Source: Promethearchaeota archaeon (GTDB taxonomy: Archaea > Asgardarchaeota > Lokiarchaeia > Sigyniarchaeales > SOKP01). Taken from it: a DNA stretch of 64,000 bases. The number at the start of each line of letters is the position of its first letter. The stretch's first letter is position 1. The DNA lies in the NCBI GenBank assembly GCA_016839705.1, contig JAEOTR010000057.1, positions 1 to 64,000 of the forward strand. Direction: 5' to 3'. Made by a program: the position numbers and the translations under genes. Under the pieces are notes generated by a model. It had not been told where the DNA came from. It did no database searches and saw only the letters and a program-made list of their open reading frames with translations. Positions 1 through 7,214 of this stretch are shown piece after piece.

Positions 1-157
1 ATTGATGACAACCAATACAATTTTTTAAATCGACCTTATTTAAAAATAAATATTCATATTCGCAATCGTAATTCTTTTTATGAATATTTTCAATGGTTTT
101 TATTGCATTATACGTATTTTGTTTTCGTGGACTGCTAATTATTGCTAATATTTTCAT
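1..157 (-). CDS. NAD(P)H-dependent FMN reductase-like flavoprotein (partial, cut by left edge)
   Basis: Not in the ORF track. The minus strand from ATG at 157 reads without a stop to the window edge, giving 52 codons. It begins MKILAIISSPRKQNTYNA and reaches a CIGC motif near the edge. The start resembles the flavodoxin-fold NADPH-dependent FMN reductase / iron-sulfur flavoprotein family, which opens MKILxIxGSPRKxxNT and has a CxxC near residue 50. The usual glycines of the FMN-phosphate loop are partly replaced (SSPRKQNTYN). It is divergent from the two flavodoxin genes. The family call rests on about a quarter of a normal-length protein. Confidence 0.7.
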   Translation of the reverse strand, partial: MKILAIISSPRKQNTYNAIKTIENIHKKNYDCEYEYLFLNKVDLKNCIGCHQ

Positions 158-599
158 AATTTGTCTCATTGTGTAATAATTAATAATTATTTCGCTTTTT
201 TCCATTCTTTTTTGATATAATTTAGAATATAAGCGTAATTGGTCACATGATTTTTAAAAAAAATTGCAGATCTTTTTAAAAATATTACCTTTTATAAAAA
301 TTAATATTGGCTCTAACCTGTAATTTTACAATGATAATTAAAGAAAGTGGATAATTAGAGTATCAAGTTTATACTTCTTTTAAACTAAAAGAGGTGTTTC
401 ACGAACTTTTTCTATGTTTTCTCTAGAATTTCTTAAATAACTTCCAGTACTAAGTCTTTTGGAGGAGGTGAATTGAATAATTCACGAAAGTTTTAATAAA
501 GCTTTTTGGGTTACTTTTTAAATAACTTTTTTAATAACGTGAAGAATAAATTCATAATTATTCAATAGAGATTCAATAGATAAAGAAGTGTGATTTATA
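158..599. other. AT-rich divergent intergenic region
   Basis: This 442-base stretch separates the minus-strand FMN reductase-like gene from the first flavodoxin. I see no ORF of useful length and no tRNA. Near 515-523 there is a TATA-like run (tttttaaata) that could serve the flavodoxin at 600. A GGAGGAGG stretch at 461-468 is followed only by a tiny ORF of seven codons. A perfect short inverted repeat lies at 468-485. Confidence 0.5.
468..485. promoter_or_regulatory. Perfect 7-bp inverted repeat upstream of flavodoxin
   Basis: GTGAATT-GAAT-AATTCAC forms a perfect 7-bp palindromic arm pair with a 4-base spacer, about 115 bases upstream of the first flavodoxin start. It could be an operator half-site pair or a small hairpin. 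AT-rich DNA yields such repeats by chance, and the leader of the second flavodoxin does not carry it, so the functional claim is weak. Confidence 0.25.
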
Positions 600-602
600 A
601 TG
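539..602 (+). repeat. Duplicated flavodoxin leader, copy 1 (copy 2 at 1173-1236)
   Basis: The 64 bases ending in the ATG at 600 match the 64 bases ending in the ATG at 1234. Shared blocks include aataaattcata, gagattcaat and gtgatttataatg, with only scattered differences. The duplication unit therefore included the leader and probably the promoter as well as the flavodoxin gene. Confidence 0.75.
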
Positions 603-1046
603 AAAACACTCATAGTTTATGACACAAAATACGGAAATACTAAAAAAGTGGCAAAATTAATTGGCGAAGGTCTTAAAACTATTGAAGATAACGAGGTTAT
701 AATTGAATATGTTGAAGAGATTGATCTGAATAAAGAACAGATTTACGATTTAATACTTATTGGCTCTCCGAACCATTATGGAACGTATACAAAACCTATT
801 AAGAATTTTATAGCGAATCTTCCTGAGAGTTCTTTAAAGGGAAACACTTATGCAGTATTTGGCACGTATATGTACAAAAATTATCAGAGAGTAATAAAGG
901 GAATGGAGAAGCAAATTAATGAAGTCATGCCAAATATGGTTAAAACAAGTCCAGGGCTTTCAATCAGAGTGGCTACTAATAAAGGGCCTATCAAAGATGA
1001 AGAATTTCCTAAATGTAGAGAATTTGGGATTAAACTTTCAAAATAA
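600..1046 (+). CDS. Flavodoxin (tandem copy 1)
   Basis: Small FMN-binding electron carrier of 148 aa, the usual length for short-chain flavodoxins. The N-terminus MKTLIVYDTKYGNTKKVA is beta-1 followed by the FMN-phosphate loop. An SPNHYGTY segment near residue 57 corresponds to the 50s loop and GTYMYKN near residue 90 to the 90s loop that flank the isoalloxazine ring. It is cytoplasmic and likely carries low-potential electrons, with partner unknown. A close paralogue lies 187 bases downstream with a copied leader. The ORF at 919-1125 is a frame shadow. Start chosen at ATG, the first residue of the conserved beta strand. Confidence 0.9.
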   Translation: MKTLIVYDTKYGNTKKVAKLIGEGLKTIEDNEVIIEYVEEIDLNKEQIYDLILIGSPNHYGTYTKPIKNFIANLPESSLKGNTYAVFGTYMYKNYQRVIKGMEKQINEVMPNMVKTSPGLSIRVATNKGPIKDEEFPKCREFGIKLSK

Positions 1047-1172
1047 TATTTTACCCAACAGTGAAAAAATCAAAAATATTTGTTTTTATAATACTACTAT
1101 CTTTAAGAGGTATATAATAATCTAATTTAATGAAGCATTTTAGCTTATTTTTTACAAAACTTTTTTTATAAT

Positions 1173-1236
1173 GTGAAAAATAAATTCATAGTAATTCAAA
1201 TGAGATTCAATTAATAAAAAGGAGTGATTTATAATG
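1173..1236 (+). repeat. Duplicated flavodoxin leader, copy 2
   Basis: Direct-repeat partner of 539-602. This copy has a better purine-rich ribosome-binding stretch (aaaaaggagtg) than copy 1 (aaagaagtg). The two paralogues may therefore be translated at different levels. Confidence 0.7.
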
Positions 1237-1680
1237 AAAGCACTTATAGTTTATGGCACTAAATATGGAAACACAAAAAAAGTAGCAGAATTGATTGGTG
1301 AAGGTTTAAAAACAGTTGAGGGAAACACTGTTTCAGTTGAAAGTGTGAAAGAAATTGATGTAGAAAAAGACGAAACTTATGATTTAATAATCATTGGTTC
1401 CCCAAACCATGTTGGGAGTCATATCGGTACAGTAAAGAAATTCATCAAGAACCTTCCTAAAGCTTCATTGAAAGGGAATTCTTTTGCAGTATTCGACACG
1501 TATATGGGAAAAGATTTTGAAAAAGCTACAAGAAAAATGGAAAAACAAATTACTAAAGTTATGCCAAATATGAAAAAAGTGAGTTCTGGTTTATCTATAA
1601 AAGTTGGCGGGATGAAAGGACCCATCGTAGACGAAGATCTACCAAAATGTAAAGATTTTGGAATAAAACTAGCAAAATAA
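1234..1680 (+). CDS. Flavodoxin (tandem copy 2)
   Basis: 148 aa, exactly the length of the upstream paralogue and alignable end to end without gaps (MKALIVYGTKYGNTKKVAE). FMN-phosphate loop at residues 8-16, SPNHVGSH in the 50s loop and DTYMGKD in the 90s loop. The flavin-flanking loops are among the places where it differs from copy 1 (HVGSH against HYGTY), so redox potential or partner may have diverged. Preceded by AAGGAGTG at good spacing. Followed by a T-run terminator at 1692. Confidence 0.92.
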   Translation: MKALIVYGTKYGNTKKVAELIGEGLKTVEGNTVSVESVKEIDVEKDETYDLIIIGSPNHVGSHIGTVKKFIKNLPKASLKGNSFAVFDTYMGKDFEKATRKMEKQITKVMPNMKKVSSGLSIKVGGMKGPIVDEDLPKCKDFGIKLAK

Positions 1681-1691
1681 ATTATTACATC

Positions 1692-1699
1692 TTTTTTTT
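1692..1699 (+). terminator. T-run terminator after flavodoxin 2
   Basis: An oligo-T tract begins 11 bases after the flavodoxin stop. Oligo-T in the non-template strand is the usual intrinsic archaeal terminator. The neighbouring gene at 1709 is convergent, which fits a termination zone. Confidence 0.5.
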
Positions 1700-1708
1700 A
1701 ATTCAAGA

Positions 1709-2557
1709 TTACAAATATCCAAGAAAATTAGTAACACCATGAATTTTCGGAATTTCTACTTTAAAATAGTTTTTTACTATATCTAATAGAAATGTTAAAT
1801 AAACCTTCTGTATCCGTTCATTATGCTTCTCATTAATACGATCCATAAGAATTTTCGATGTTAATACCTCTTTTTGAACCTCACTTATAAATTCTGCTAA
1901 CTCTTTTGAAAATTCATATGCCTTCTGAATTTCATTCCTTAAAATTATTAGCCCTGTAGCTAATTCATATTCTGCTAAAAATTTCTGAGTGATACTTTTC
2001 TCAACACTTAATTTTTTATAGTCAATCAGATTGTTTTTATCATGGATTATGTAACCCTTATTAAAAACTAAATAATCAATATAGTCACTTTTATCCTTCT
2101 TATAATCCCCTTCTGACATCATAAGCAAATCAAAATCAAATAAACCTTGAATAGTAAATCTAAAGAAATTTATTATATGATTGTAAAGAAACTTATCTTC
2201 TGATAAAATAATAATTTTTTTTCCTAAAAATATAGCCTTAAAAATAAAAATCATTAATTTTTCAGGAATATTCAGCCTTATCAAATCAAAGTTAATTGAT
2301 TCTGTAATGGGGGGTGCTTCTTCATCACGACTTTGAGAGATTTCCATTTCAGGAGCTTCAATTTTGAAATCAGCTATAAAACAATCTCGAACAATTAAAT
2401 TTTTGTCCACATAAGCAATGAATGAATGTTCACAAATCATTCCCGGTTCAATATTAACTGCTAATAGTCCTTTTTGAGCATTTTTTGTCGCATCATTTAA
2501 TATCTCTATATATTCCCATTTTCCACAAATCGGACAATGAATTTCAAGTTTAGCCAT
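1709..2557 (-). CDS. Zinc-ribbon protein with possible DENN-like core, function unknown
   Basis: 282 aa. The first 45 residues hold CPICGKW (CxxC) and a later single Cys followed by EHSF, suggesting a small zinc or metal-bound cap. The centre (about residues 95-170) reads IPEKLMIFIFKAIFLGKKII followed by ILSEDKFLYNHI and a large hydrophobic helix. This pattern of a helix, a lysine-rich turn, then a strand with a short acidic/serine loop resembles the central DENN domain of eukaryotic Rab exchange factors, where a hydrophobic helix precedes a KKV(L/I)(F/I) strand. The C-terminal 90 residues are helical and charged. No catalytic motif, signal peptide or clear transmembrane span. The zinc cap is visible; the DENN resemblance is my inference from pattern only. 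Confidence 0.6.
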   Translation of the reverse strand: MAKLEIHCPICGKWEYIEILNDATKNAQKGLLAVNIEPGMICEHSFIAYVDKNLIVRDCFIADFKIEAPEMEISQSRDEEAPPITESINFDLIRLNIPEKLMIFIFKAIFLGKKIIILSEDKFLYNHIINFFRFTIQGLFDFDLLMMSEGDYKKDKSDYIDYLVFNKGYIIHDKNNLIDYKKLSVEKSITQKFLAEYELATGLIILRNEIQKAYEFSKELAEFISEVQKEVLTSKILMDRINEKHNERIQKVYLTFLLDIVKNYFKVEIPKIHGVTNFLGYL

Positions 2558-2692
2558 ATTAAATCGTATGAATTTGATTAGAATTATATTATAGAAAGTG
2601 AGAATTATTCTTATTTTGTACTCTTTCTTAGCTATATATTAAATGAAGTAATATCAATATAAAGATTAGCTAGTAAATCAATCATACCGAAT

Positions 2693-3172
2693 TTAATATC
2701 TTTGAACCCTACCGTAACTTTTTTCTACCAGATTAGCTATTAATAGGCACGCAACAGCACTCAAATTTTCAGCAATTATAAACGAGAAGGTGTTATCCAG
2801 AAATACAATGCAAATAAAGAATGTTATAAAGAAAAACACAGTGAAAACAGAAAATACAATTACTAACGGTTTAGTTATAGGAAAATTGAGGATCCTTTTT
2901 AATAATGTAAGTTGATTCTTAGTTTTGCGAAATTGGGTTCTTAATTTCTCTCTTCTTTCAATTTGAGCATAGCTTTCAAAAATAATCATACTAGCGAAAA
3001 AAATAGCTACAGTTATTCCTATAGGAATTAAAATAACAACGAAATAGCTACCAATTTCTAAAAAATACTGCCCAATAAAAATAAAGAAGAGTTGAATTAT
3101 CCCACACATCCCTAATAATAACATTCCAATTCCAAGGTATTCCTTTGATTTCCAACGAATTTTTATTGGCAT
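2693..3172 (-). CDS. Small four-span membrane protein, unknown
   Basis: 159 aa when started at ATG 3172 (MPIKIRWKSKEYLGIG). The track start at 3241 lies inside the tRNA gene and its first 23 residues are antisense-like tRNA translation, so it is rejected. Four hydrophobic segments are visible: about residues 14-33, 40-65, 107-130 and 134-150. They are grouped as two pairs separated by a charged loop (ERREKLRTQFRKTKNQ). No known family recognised. The gene starts 24 bases downstream of the tRNA 3' end on the same strand and may be co-transcribed with it. Confidence 0.65.
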   Translation of the reverse strand: MPIKIRWKSKEYLGIGMLLLGMCGIIQLFFIFIGQYFLEIGSYFVVILIPIGITVAIFFASMIIFESYAQIERREKLRTQFRKTKNQLTLLKRILNFPITKPLVIVFSVFTVFFFITFFICIVFLDNTFSFIIAENLSAVACLLIANLVEKSYGRVQRY

Positions 3173-3196
3173 TTTCGTGGTATTTCTTACATATAA

Positions 3197-3273
3197 TGGT
3201 GGGCCCGGCGCAATTTGAATGCGCGACCTTCCGCACGTCAAGCGGACGTCATACCAGGCTAGACCACGGGCCC
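3197..3273 (-). tRNA. tRNA-Val (anticodon GAC), CCA encoded
   Basis: The minus strand folds as a cloverleaf. The acceptor stem GGGCCCG pairs with CGGGCCC, then comes discriminator A and an encoded CCA. The D arm contains AGCCTGGTA. The anticodon arm is TCCGC-TTGACGT-GCGGA, with anticodon GAC, read as valine (GUC/GUU codons). The variable loop is AGGTC. The T arm is GCGCA-TTCAAAT-TGCGC. No intron at the canonical position. The 3'-CCA being genomic is seen directly. Confidence 0.96.
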
Positions 3274-3399
3274 TTTTAAATTCTGAATCTAAATGATATT
3301 TAGTTTAAAGTATTAGAAAAATAAATATTTTATCAGTTGTTATGTGATTTTTTAAATTCCTAACCAATGAAAAAAAAGAAAAAAAAAATAAGAGTAATT

Positions 3400-4623
3400 T
3401 TAAGCTTTCTTCTCTCTTAATGCCTTAATCATAGGCAAGTCTTTACCAGAAAGAATTTCTAGCATAGCGCCTCCAGCTGTAGATATAAAAGAAATACCAT
3501 CAGATTTTCCGGACATTGCTGCTGCGGCTCCCATTTCACCGCCTCCGATAATCGTTAAAGCGTTATTTTTCTTGGTAGCTTGTACCATTGCTTCAACCAT
3601 ATCATTTGTGGCCTCCCGGAATACTTCCATTTCAAATATTCCTGGGGGTCCGTTTGCGATAATTGTTTTACATTTCATTATAACATCTTTAAATTTATCT
3701 ACGGTTTTTTCACCAATATCACCTGTTGTTGTGTTGTAAGTCCCAGCCTCATCAATTCCAATAGTTTTTCTATTACCATCGTCATCAATAATTAAATCTT
3801 CAGGAAGAATGATTTTATCTTTATACTTGTTATATGTTTCCAGAATCATATCTTTATTAGCTTCTAAATCTTTGGCTATAATTTTATGATTAGGTTCTCC
3901 CATGTTTTTACCCAAAGCCTCAAAAATTAAAATTGCTGTCAATCCTGAACATAAGGCATAATCTAATTTTTCATTATCAAAGTTGTATTTCATTGCTTTA
4001 AATTTATCTATTGCTTTTGCGCCGCCTATTAACATAGCCATAGGTTTATCTGGAGATACCATAATTTTCTTTAGGGCATCTAATTCCTTATCAGTAATTG
4101 GTCCTGCCATCATTTTTGGCCATCCTACGATAGAAGCGTGAGCGCGGTGAGCTGCTCCAAAAGCATCAACAATGACATAATCAACCAATGGAAAAAGCAC
4201 CTTCACCATTTCAGTATTTTCTGCTTCAGAAAAATCTTTATATTCCTTCATTTCCCCTTCAAATTTCCGAACATTATTAAGAACCAAAACCTCTCCTTTT
4301 TTAAGATCCTTTATTGCTTTAATTGCTTGTTCTCCATAGATATCCTTCACAAATTTTACTGGACGCCCTAAATATTTTTCTATCTCTTTTGCATGGATAT
4401 CTAGATCAGTAAAGTCATCATTACCCGGTCGAGATTGATGTGCAAGAATAATTACTGCGCTTTTTTTAAAATATTTATTCAGAGCAGGAACTAATGCTCG
4501 AATCCGAGGAGAATCTCTAATCTCCATCTTTTCTACATCAATGTTGGAGTTGATATCAACCCGCATTAATACTTTTTTACCTTTTAAATTCACATCTTTA
4601 AAGGATGTATAATCAATTTTCAT
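3400..4623 (-). CDS. pgk: Phosphoglycerate kinase
   Basis: Interconverts 1,3-bisphosphoglycerate + ADP and 3-phosphoglycerate + ATP in glycolysis/gluconeogenesis. About 407 aa from ATG 4623, typical of archaeal PGK. The track's GTG at 4635 would add MIQL, but the ATG gives MKIDYTSFKDVNLKGKKVL, a normal PGK start. Visible PGK landmarks: RVDIN near residue 25, a substrate-loop HQSRPG, NNVRKFEGE, GGAKAIDKF, NGPPGIFE and C-terminal GGGEMGAA plus STAGGAMLE. The last two deviate from the more usual GGGD/H and STGGGA but keep the glycine pattern. Monocistronic as far as seen. Confidence 0.95.
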   Translation of the reverse strand: MKIDYTSFKDVNLKGKKVLMRVDINSNIDVEKMEIRDSPRIRALVPALNKYFKKSAVIILAHQSRPGNDDFTDLDIHAKEIEKYLGRPVKFVKDIYGEQAIKAIKDLKKGEVLVLNNVRKFEGEMKEYKDFSEAENTEMVKVLFPLVDYVIVDAFGAAHRAHASIVGWPKMMAGPITDKELDALKKIMVSPDKPMAMLIGGAKAIDKFKAMKYNFDNEKLDYALCSGLTAILIFEALGKNMGEPNHKIIAKDLEANKDMILETYNKYKDKIILPEDLIIDDDGNRKTIGIDEAGTYNTTTGDIGEKTVDKFKDVIMKCKTIIANGPPGIFEMEVFREATNDMVEAMVQATKKNNALTIIGGGEMGAAAAMSGKSDGISFISTAGGAMLEILSGKDLPMIKALREKKA

Positions 4624-4809
4624 AAGTTGTATCACTTCAGATTAGGATTTATAATTAAAATAATAGTAATTTATAATTATTTTGAATTGTTATTATCTTT
4701 TTTTAAAATTTTAAATTAGAAAAATACAAAATGAATGGAATTTTTATCATTTTTATAAGAGATAATTTTAAACTATCCCTCGTATTATGTGCCTATATAG
4801 TGTTGTGTT

Positions 4810-5589
4810 ATGAGTGAAATTAAAGATATTTTAGCAAAATTACTAGAAAAAAAAGTGTCTTTAGAAGAAGCGGAAAGATTATTGAGAGCAAATCATGTTG
4901 AAGAAGTAGGAGACTTAGCTAAATTAGATATTTTCCGTAAAACAAGGACCGGTACTCCAGAAGTTATTTTTGCCCAAAATAAAGCACCCCAGATGGTAAT
5001 AGATTTTACAATAAGGTTTTTAGAAAGCAAAAAATTCGCAATTATCTCTCGATATAATGAAGATCAGAAGAATCTCATCCTTGAATCATTTGATAAATCT
5101 AATGAATATGATCTTATCATTAACGCACTTGGTAAGATAATTGTTATTAAAGAAAAATCATATAATTTCCCTAAAAAGGGGGGAATAGTGGGTGTCGTAA
5201 CAGCGGGAAGTTCAGACATACCTGTTGCAGCAGAGGCAAAGATTATTGCAGAGGTAATGGGCTGTAAAGTTGTTACATCTTACGATGTAGGTATTGCGGG
5301 TATTCATCGACTTTTTACACCCTTAAGTGAAATGATTAAAAAAGGAGTTCATGTAATAATAGTATGTGCAGGGATGGAAGGAACCCTACCTGGAGTTGTT
5401 GCAGCTCTCGTTGATGTTCCAGTTATTGGTGTTCCAATATCGAGTGGATATGGGATGGGAGAAAAAGGAAAAGGTGCTTTAGTTACAATGTTACAATCTT
5501 GCTCCCCGGGACTATTGGTAGTAAATATTGATAATGGTTTTGGTGCTGGTGTCTCAGCTGCGATTATTGCTAATAAGATCACGGAATAG
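4810..5589 (+). CDS. larB: LarB, pyridinium-3,5-biscarboxylate synthase (nickel-pincer cofactor synthesis)
   Basis: LarB carboxylates and hydrolyses nicotinate adenine dinucleotide to the first precursor of the nickel-pincer nucleotide used by LarA-type racemases. 259 aa, normal length. The N-terminal helical region (to about residue 110) is followed by the PurE-like domain with GGIVGVVTAGSSDIPVA, DVGIAGIHR, VCAGMEGTLPGVVAAL and PISSGYGMGEKG, all characteristic of LarB rather than PurE proper. ATG start just after a TATA-like stretch (ttttaaacta). larC lies 1.6 kb downstream on the opposite strand, which supports the assignment. larA and larE are not in the window. Confidence 0.92.
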   Translation: MSEIKDILAKLLEKKVSLEEAERLLRANHVEEVGDLAKLDIFRKTRTGTPEVIFAQNKAPQMVIDFTIRFLESKKFAIISRYNEDQKNLILESFDKSNEYDLIINALGKIIVIKEKSYNFPKKGGIVGVVTAGSSDIPVAAEAKIIAEVMGCKVVTSYDVGIAGIHRLFTPLSEMIKKGVHVIIVCAGMEGTLPGVVAALVDVPVIGVPISSGYGMGEKGKGALVTMLQSCSPGLLVVNIDNGFGAGVSAAIIANKITE

Positions 5590-5681
5590 GTTTTAATTAT
5601 TTTGTAGGTTTTCCCTTATTCCTTAAATTTACAAATAATTAGAACCTTTTGTTCAATTAGGTAAATCTTACCTAGGAAAAT

Positions 5682-5690
5682 TTTATAAAC
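5682..5690 (+). promoter_or_regulatory. TATA box for the membrane protein at 5743
   Basis: tttataaac preceded by a purine-rich aggaaaa that could be the BRE. With the usual 25-30 base distance, transcription would begin near 5710. That is downstream of the TTG used by the ORF track (5698), which argues for the ATG at 5743 as the true start. Confidence 0.5.
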
Positions 5691-5742
5691 TATCGAGTTG
5701 AAATTTTTTTCAATTACTCAAAATAAAAAATATATCTTAATT

Positions 5743-6408
5743 ATGGCGCCAACACCAGCATCACTTGAAGCTTTATCTAAGCTTCGTGAGCTAAATCCGG
5801 AATTTGGATGGTATGTTATTCCACTACTTGTTTTAGTATTATATATATATGGGGTGGAAATTAAAAACGCAAGAGAAACAGGAAATTGGAGCACAATTTT
5901 CGCGGGATTAACTCTATTAGGACTGGATTTAATAAATGAAATATGGAATGGACTTATTTTTGCCTTTTCTAATTATTCTGCTTTTTGGACTACACCTGGA
6001 GCAAGCGCTTACATTATTTTAATTGGTTGGAATATTGAAATTGCTTTTATGTTCTCCATTGCAGGGATAGTATTTGCGAAATTTTTATCAGATGATAAAA
6101 ACAAGAAAATGCTAGGTCTTCCTAATCGATGGGCTTATGCGATTGGTTTCACAATTTTCTCTGTGTTTGTAGAAATTTTATTAAATAGAGGGAATTATTT
6201 AATCTGGGAATATCCTTGGTGGCATTGGTATAATCCAATTCTTATCTTCCTAATAGGATATTTTCATTTCTTTGTAGGAGCGTTCTATGTATACGATTTA
6301 CCTGATAGAAAGTCAAAAGTAAGAGTAGTTGGAATTATCTATGCCATCGGTATTGTGCTGTTATGCATATTTCTCCCACTAGGTATTGTGGGAATAATAG
6401 ATTTTTAA
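5743..6408 (+). CDS. Polytopic membrane protein, unknown
   Basis: 221 aa from ATG 5743 (MAPTPASLEALSKLREL). The track start is a TTG at 5698 that sits too close to the TATA box. About six or seven hydrophobic spans are spread over the whole length, with aromatic-rich loops such as NYLIWEYPWWHWYNP and conserved-looking polar residues inside membrane segments (DLINEIWN, NIEIAFMF). No family recognised and no enzymatic motif. It is followed by a strong T-run, so it is likely a single-gene transcript. It lies between larB and the TPR gene, without evident functional tie. Confidence 0.75.
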   Translation: MAPTPASLEALSKLRELNPEFGWYVIPLLVLVLYIYGVEIKNARETGNWSTIFAGLTLLGLDLINEIWNGLIFAFSNYSAFWTTPGASAYIILIGWNIEIAFMFSIAGIVFAKFLSDDKNKKMLGLPNRWAYAIGFTIFSVFVEILLNRGNYLIWEYPWWHWYNPILIFLIGYFHFFVGAFYVYDLPDRKSKVRVVGIIYAIGIVLLCIFLPLGIVGIIDF

Positions 6409-6418
6409 ATTTTCTAAA

Positions 6419-6429
6419 TTTTTTTTTTT
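6419..6429 (+). terminator. T11 terminator
   Basis: Eleven consecutive T residues begin 11 bases after the stop of the membrane protein gene. This is an uncommonly long uninterrupted T-run and fits an archaeal intrinsic terminator. Confidence 0.55.
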
Positions 6430-6606
6430 CAAATTAACTATTCTAAAGTGGGTTAATTTCAAATAATTGCCCATTTTCAATATCTCTAGTTGGGTAATTT
6501 AACCTAGATAAGTATTTATATTAAAATTAATATAATAGATATTGAACTTATTTTAATTTAAATAAAACTATTAAAAAAATTCTACAGAATTGTAGTTGAG
6601 ACCACG

Positions 6607-7149
6607 ATGGTCGCATCTATTGAACATGAAGATCTTTTTGAGAAATCAAAGAAATTTTTCGAAGAAAAAGATATCGAAAATACTTTAGATCACTATGAAA
6701 AAGCAATAGAGCGAATAGATCGAACAAAGCTTAAAAACAAGTCAGATTATCTCCAATTTTTACAAGCTATTTTAGAATATTGCCAAGAAAACAATTTACC
6801 TGAGCAGGAAGCCTTAGCATTAAGAGCTCTAGGAAGAACATACTCCCTTTTTAAATTATATCCCGAAAGTATGAAATATCATTACCAATCATTAAAAATT
6901 CAAAAAAAATTAGGGAAAAAGGTTGAGACCGCAGAAGGCTTAGTATTTCTAGCAGAAGACCTTGAAGTATCTGGTAATTACGATAAGAGCATAGAAACGT
7001 TCGAAGAAGCCTCTGAAATATTCAGTGAACTAGGAAAATTAAGGATTGTTAAGAATATCACTAAGGAAGTAAAGAGAATAAAAGAATTTTCTAAAGAAAT
7101 GGTTGAAGACGAGTACATGTTACATAAGTTTCATGTTGATAAATATTAA
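6607..7149 (+). CDS. TPR-repeat protein
   Basis: 180 aa, soluble, strongly helical and charged. Helix pairs with tetratricopeptide spacing are visible: EDLFEKSKKFFEEKDIENTLDHYEKAI (about 7-34), ALALRALGRTYSLFKLYPESMKYHYQSL (about 62-89) and AEGLVFLAEDLEVSGNYDKSIETFEEA (about 103-130). The alternating small/large pattern (A-L-G-Y, Y-S) matches TPR consensus. Probably a protein-interaction adaptor; the partner is unknown. No Cys, no signal, no membrane span. ATG start preceded by a long AT-rich leader. Confidence 0.8.
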   Translation: MVASIEHEDLFEKSKKFFEEKDIENTLDHYEKAIERIDRTKLKNKSDYLQFLQAILEYCQENNLPEQEALALRALGRTYSLFKLYPESMKYHYQSLKIQKKLGKKVETAEGLVFLAEDLEVSGNYDKSIETFEEASEIFSELGKLRIVKNITKEVKRIKEFSKEMVEDEYMLHKFHVDKY

Positions 7150-7214
7150 TTCAACTCAATAATGAGCCTTATTAACAAAACCAATTTTTTTTAATTTCTA
7201 TTATTGAATCGTTT

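Noticed and set aside
461-503. GGAGGAGG followed by TTG near 475
   Set aside because: The frame stops after seven codons; the SD-like run is probably chance.
3173-3241. N-terminal 23 residues of the ORF called at 2693-3241
   Set aside because: They are translated from the tRNA-Val gene; ATG 3172 gives a normal membrane-protein start just past the tRNA.
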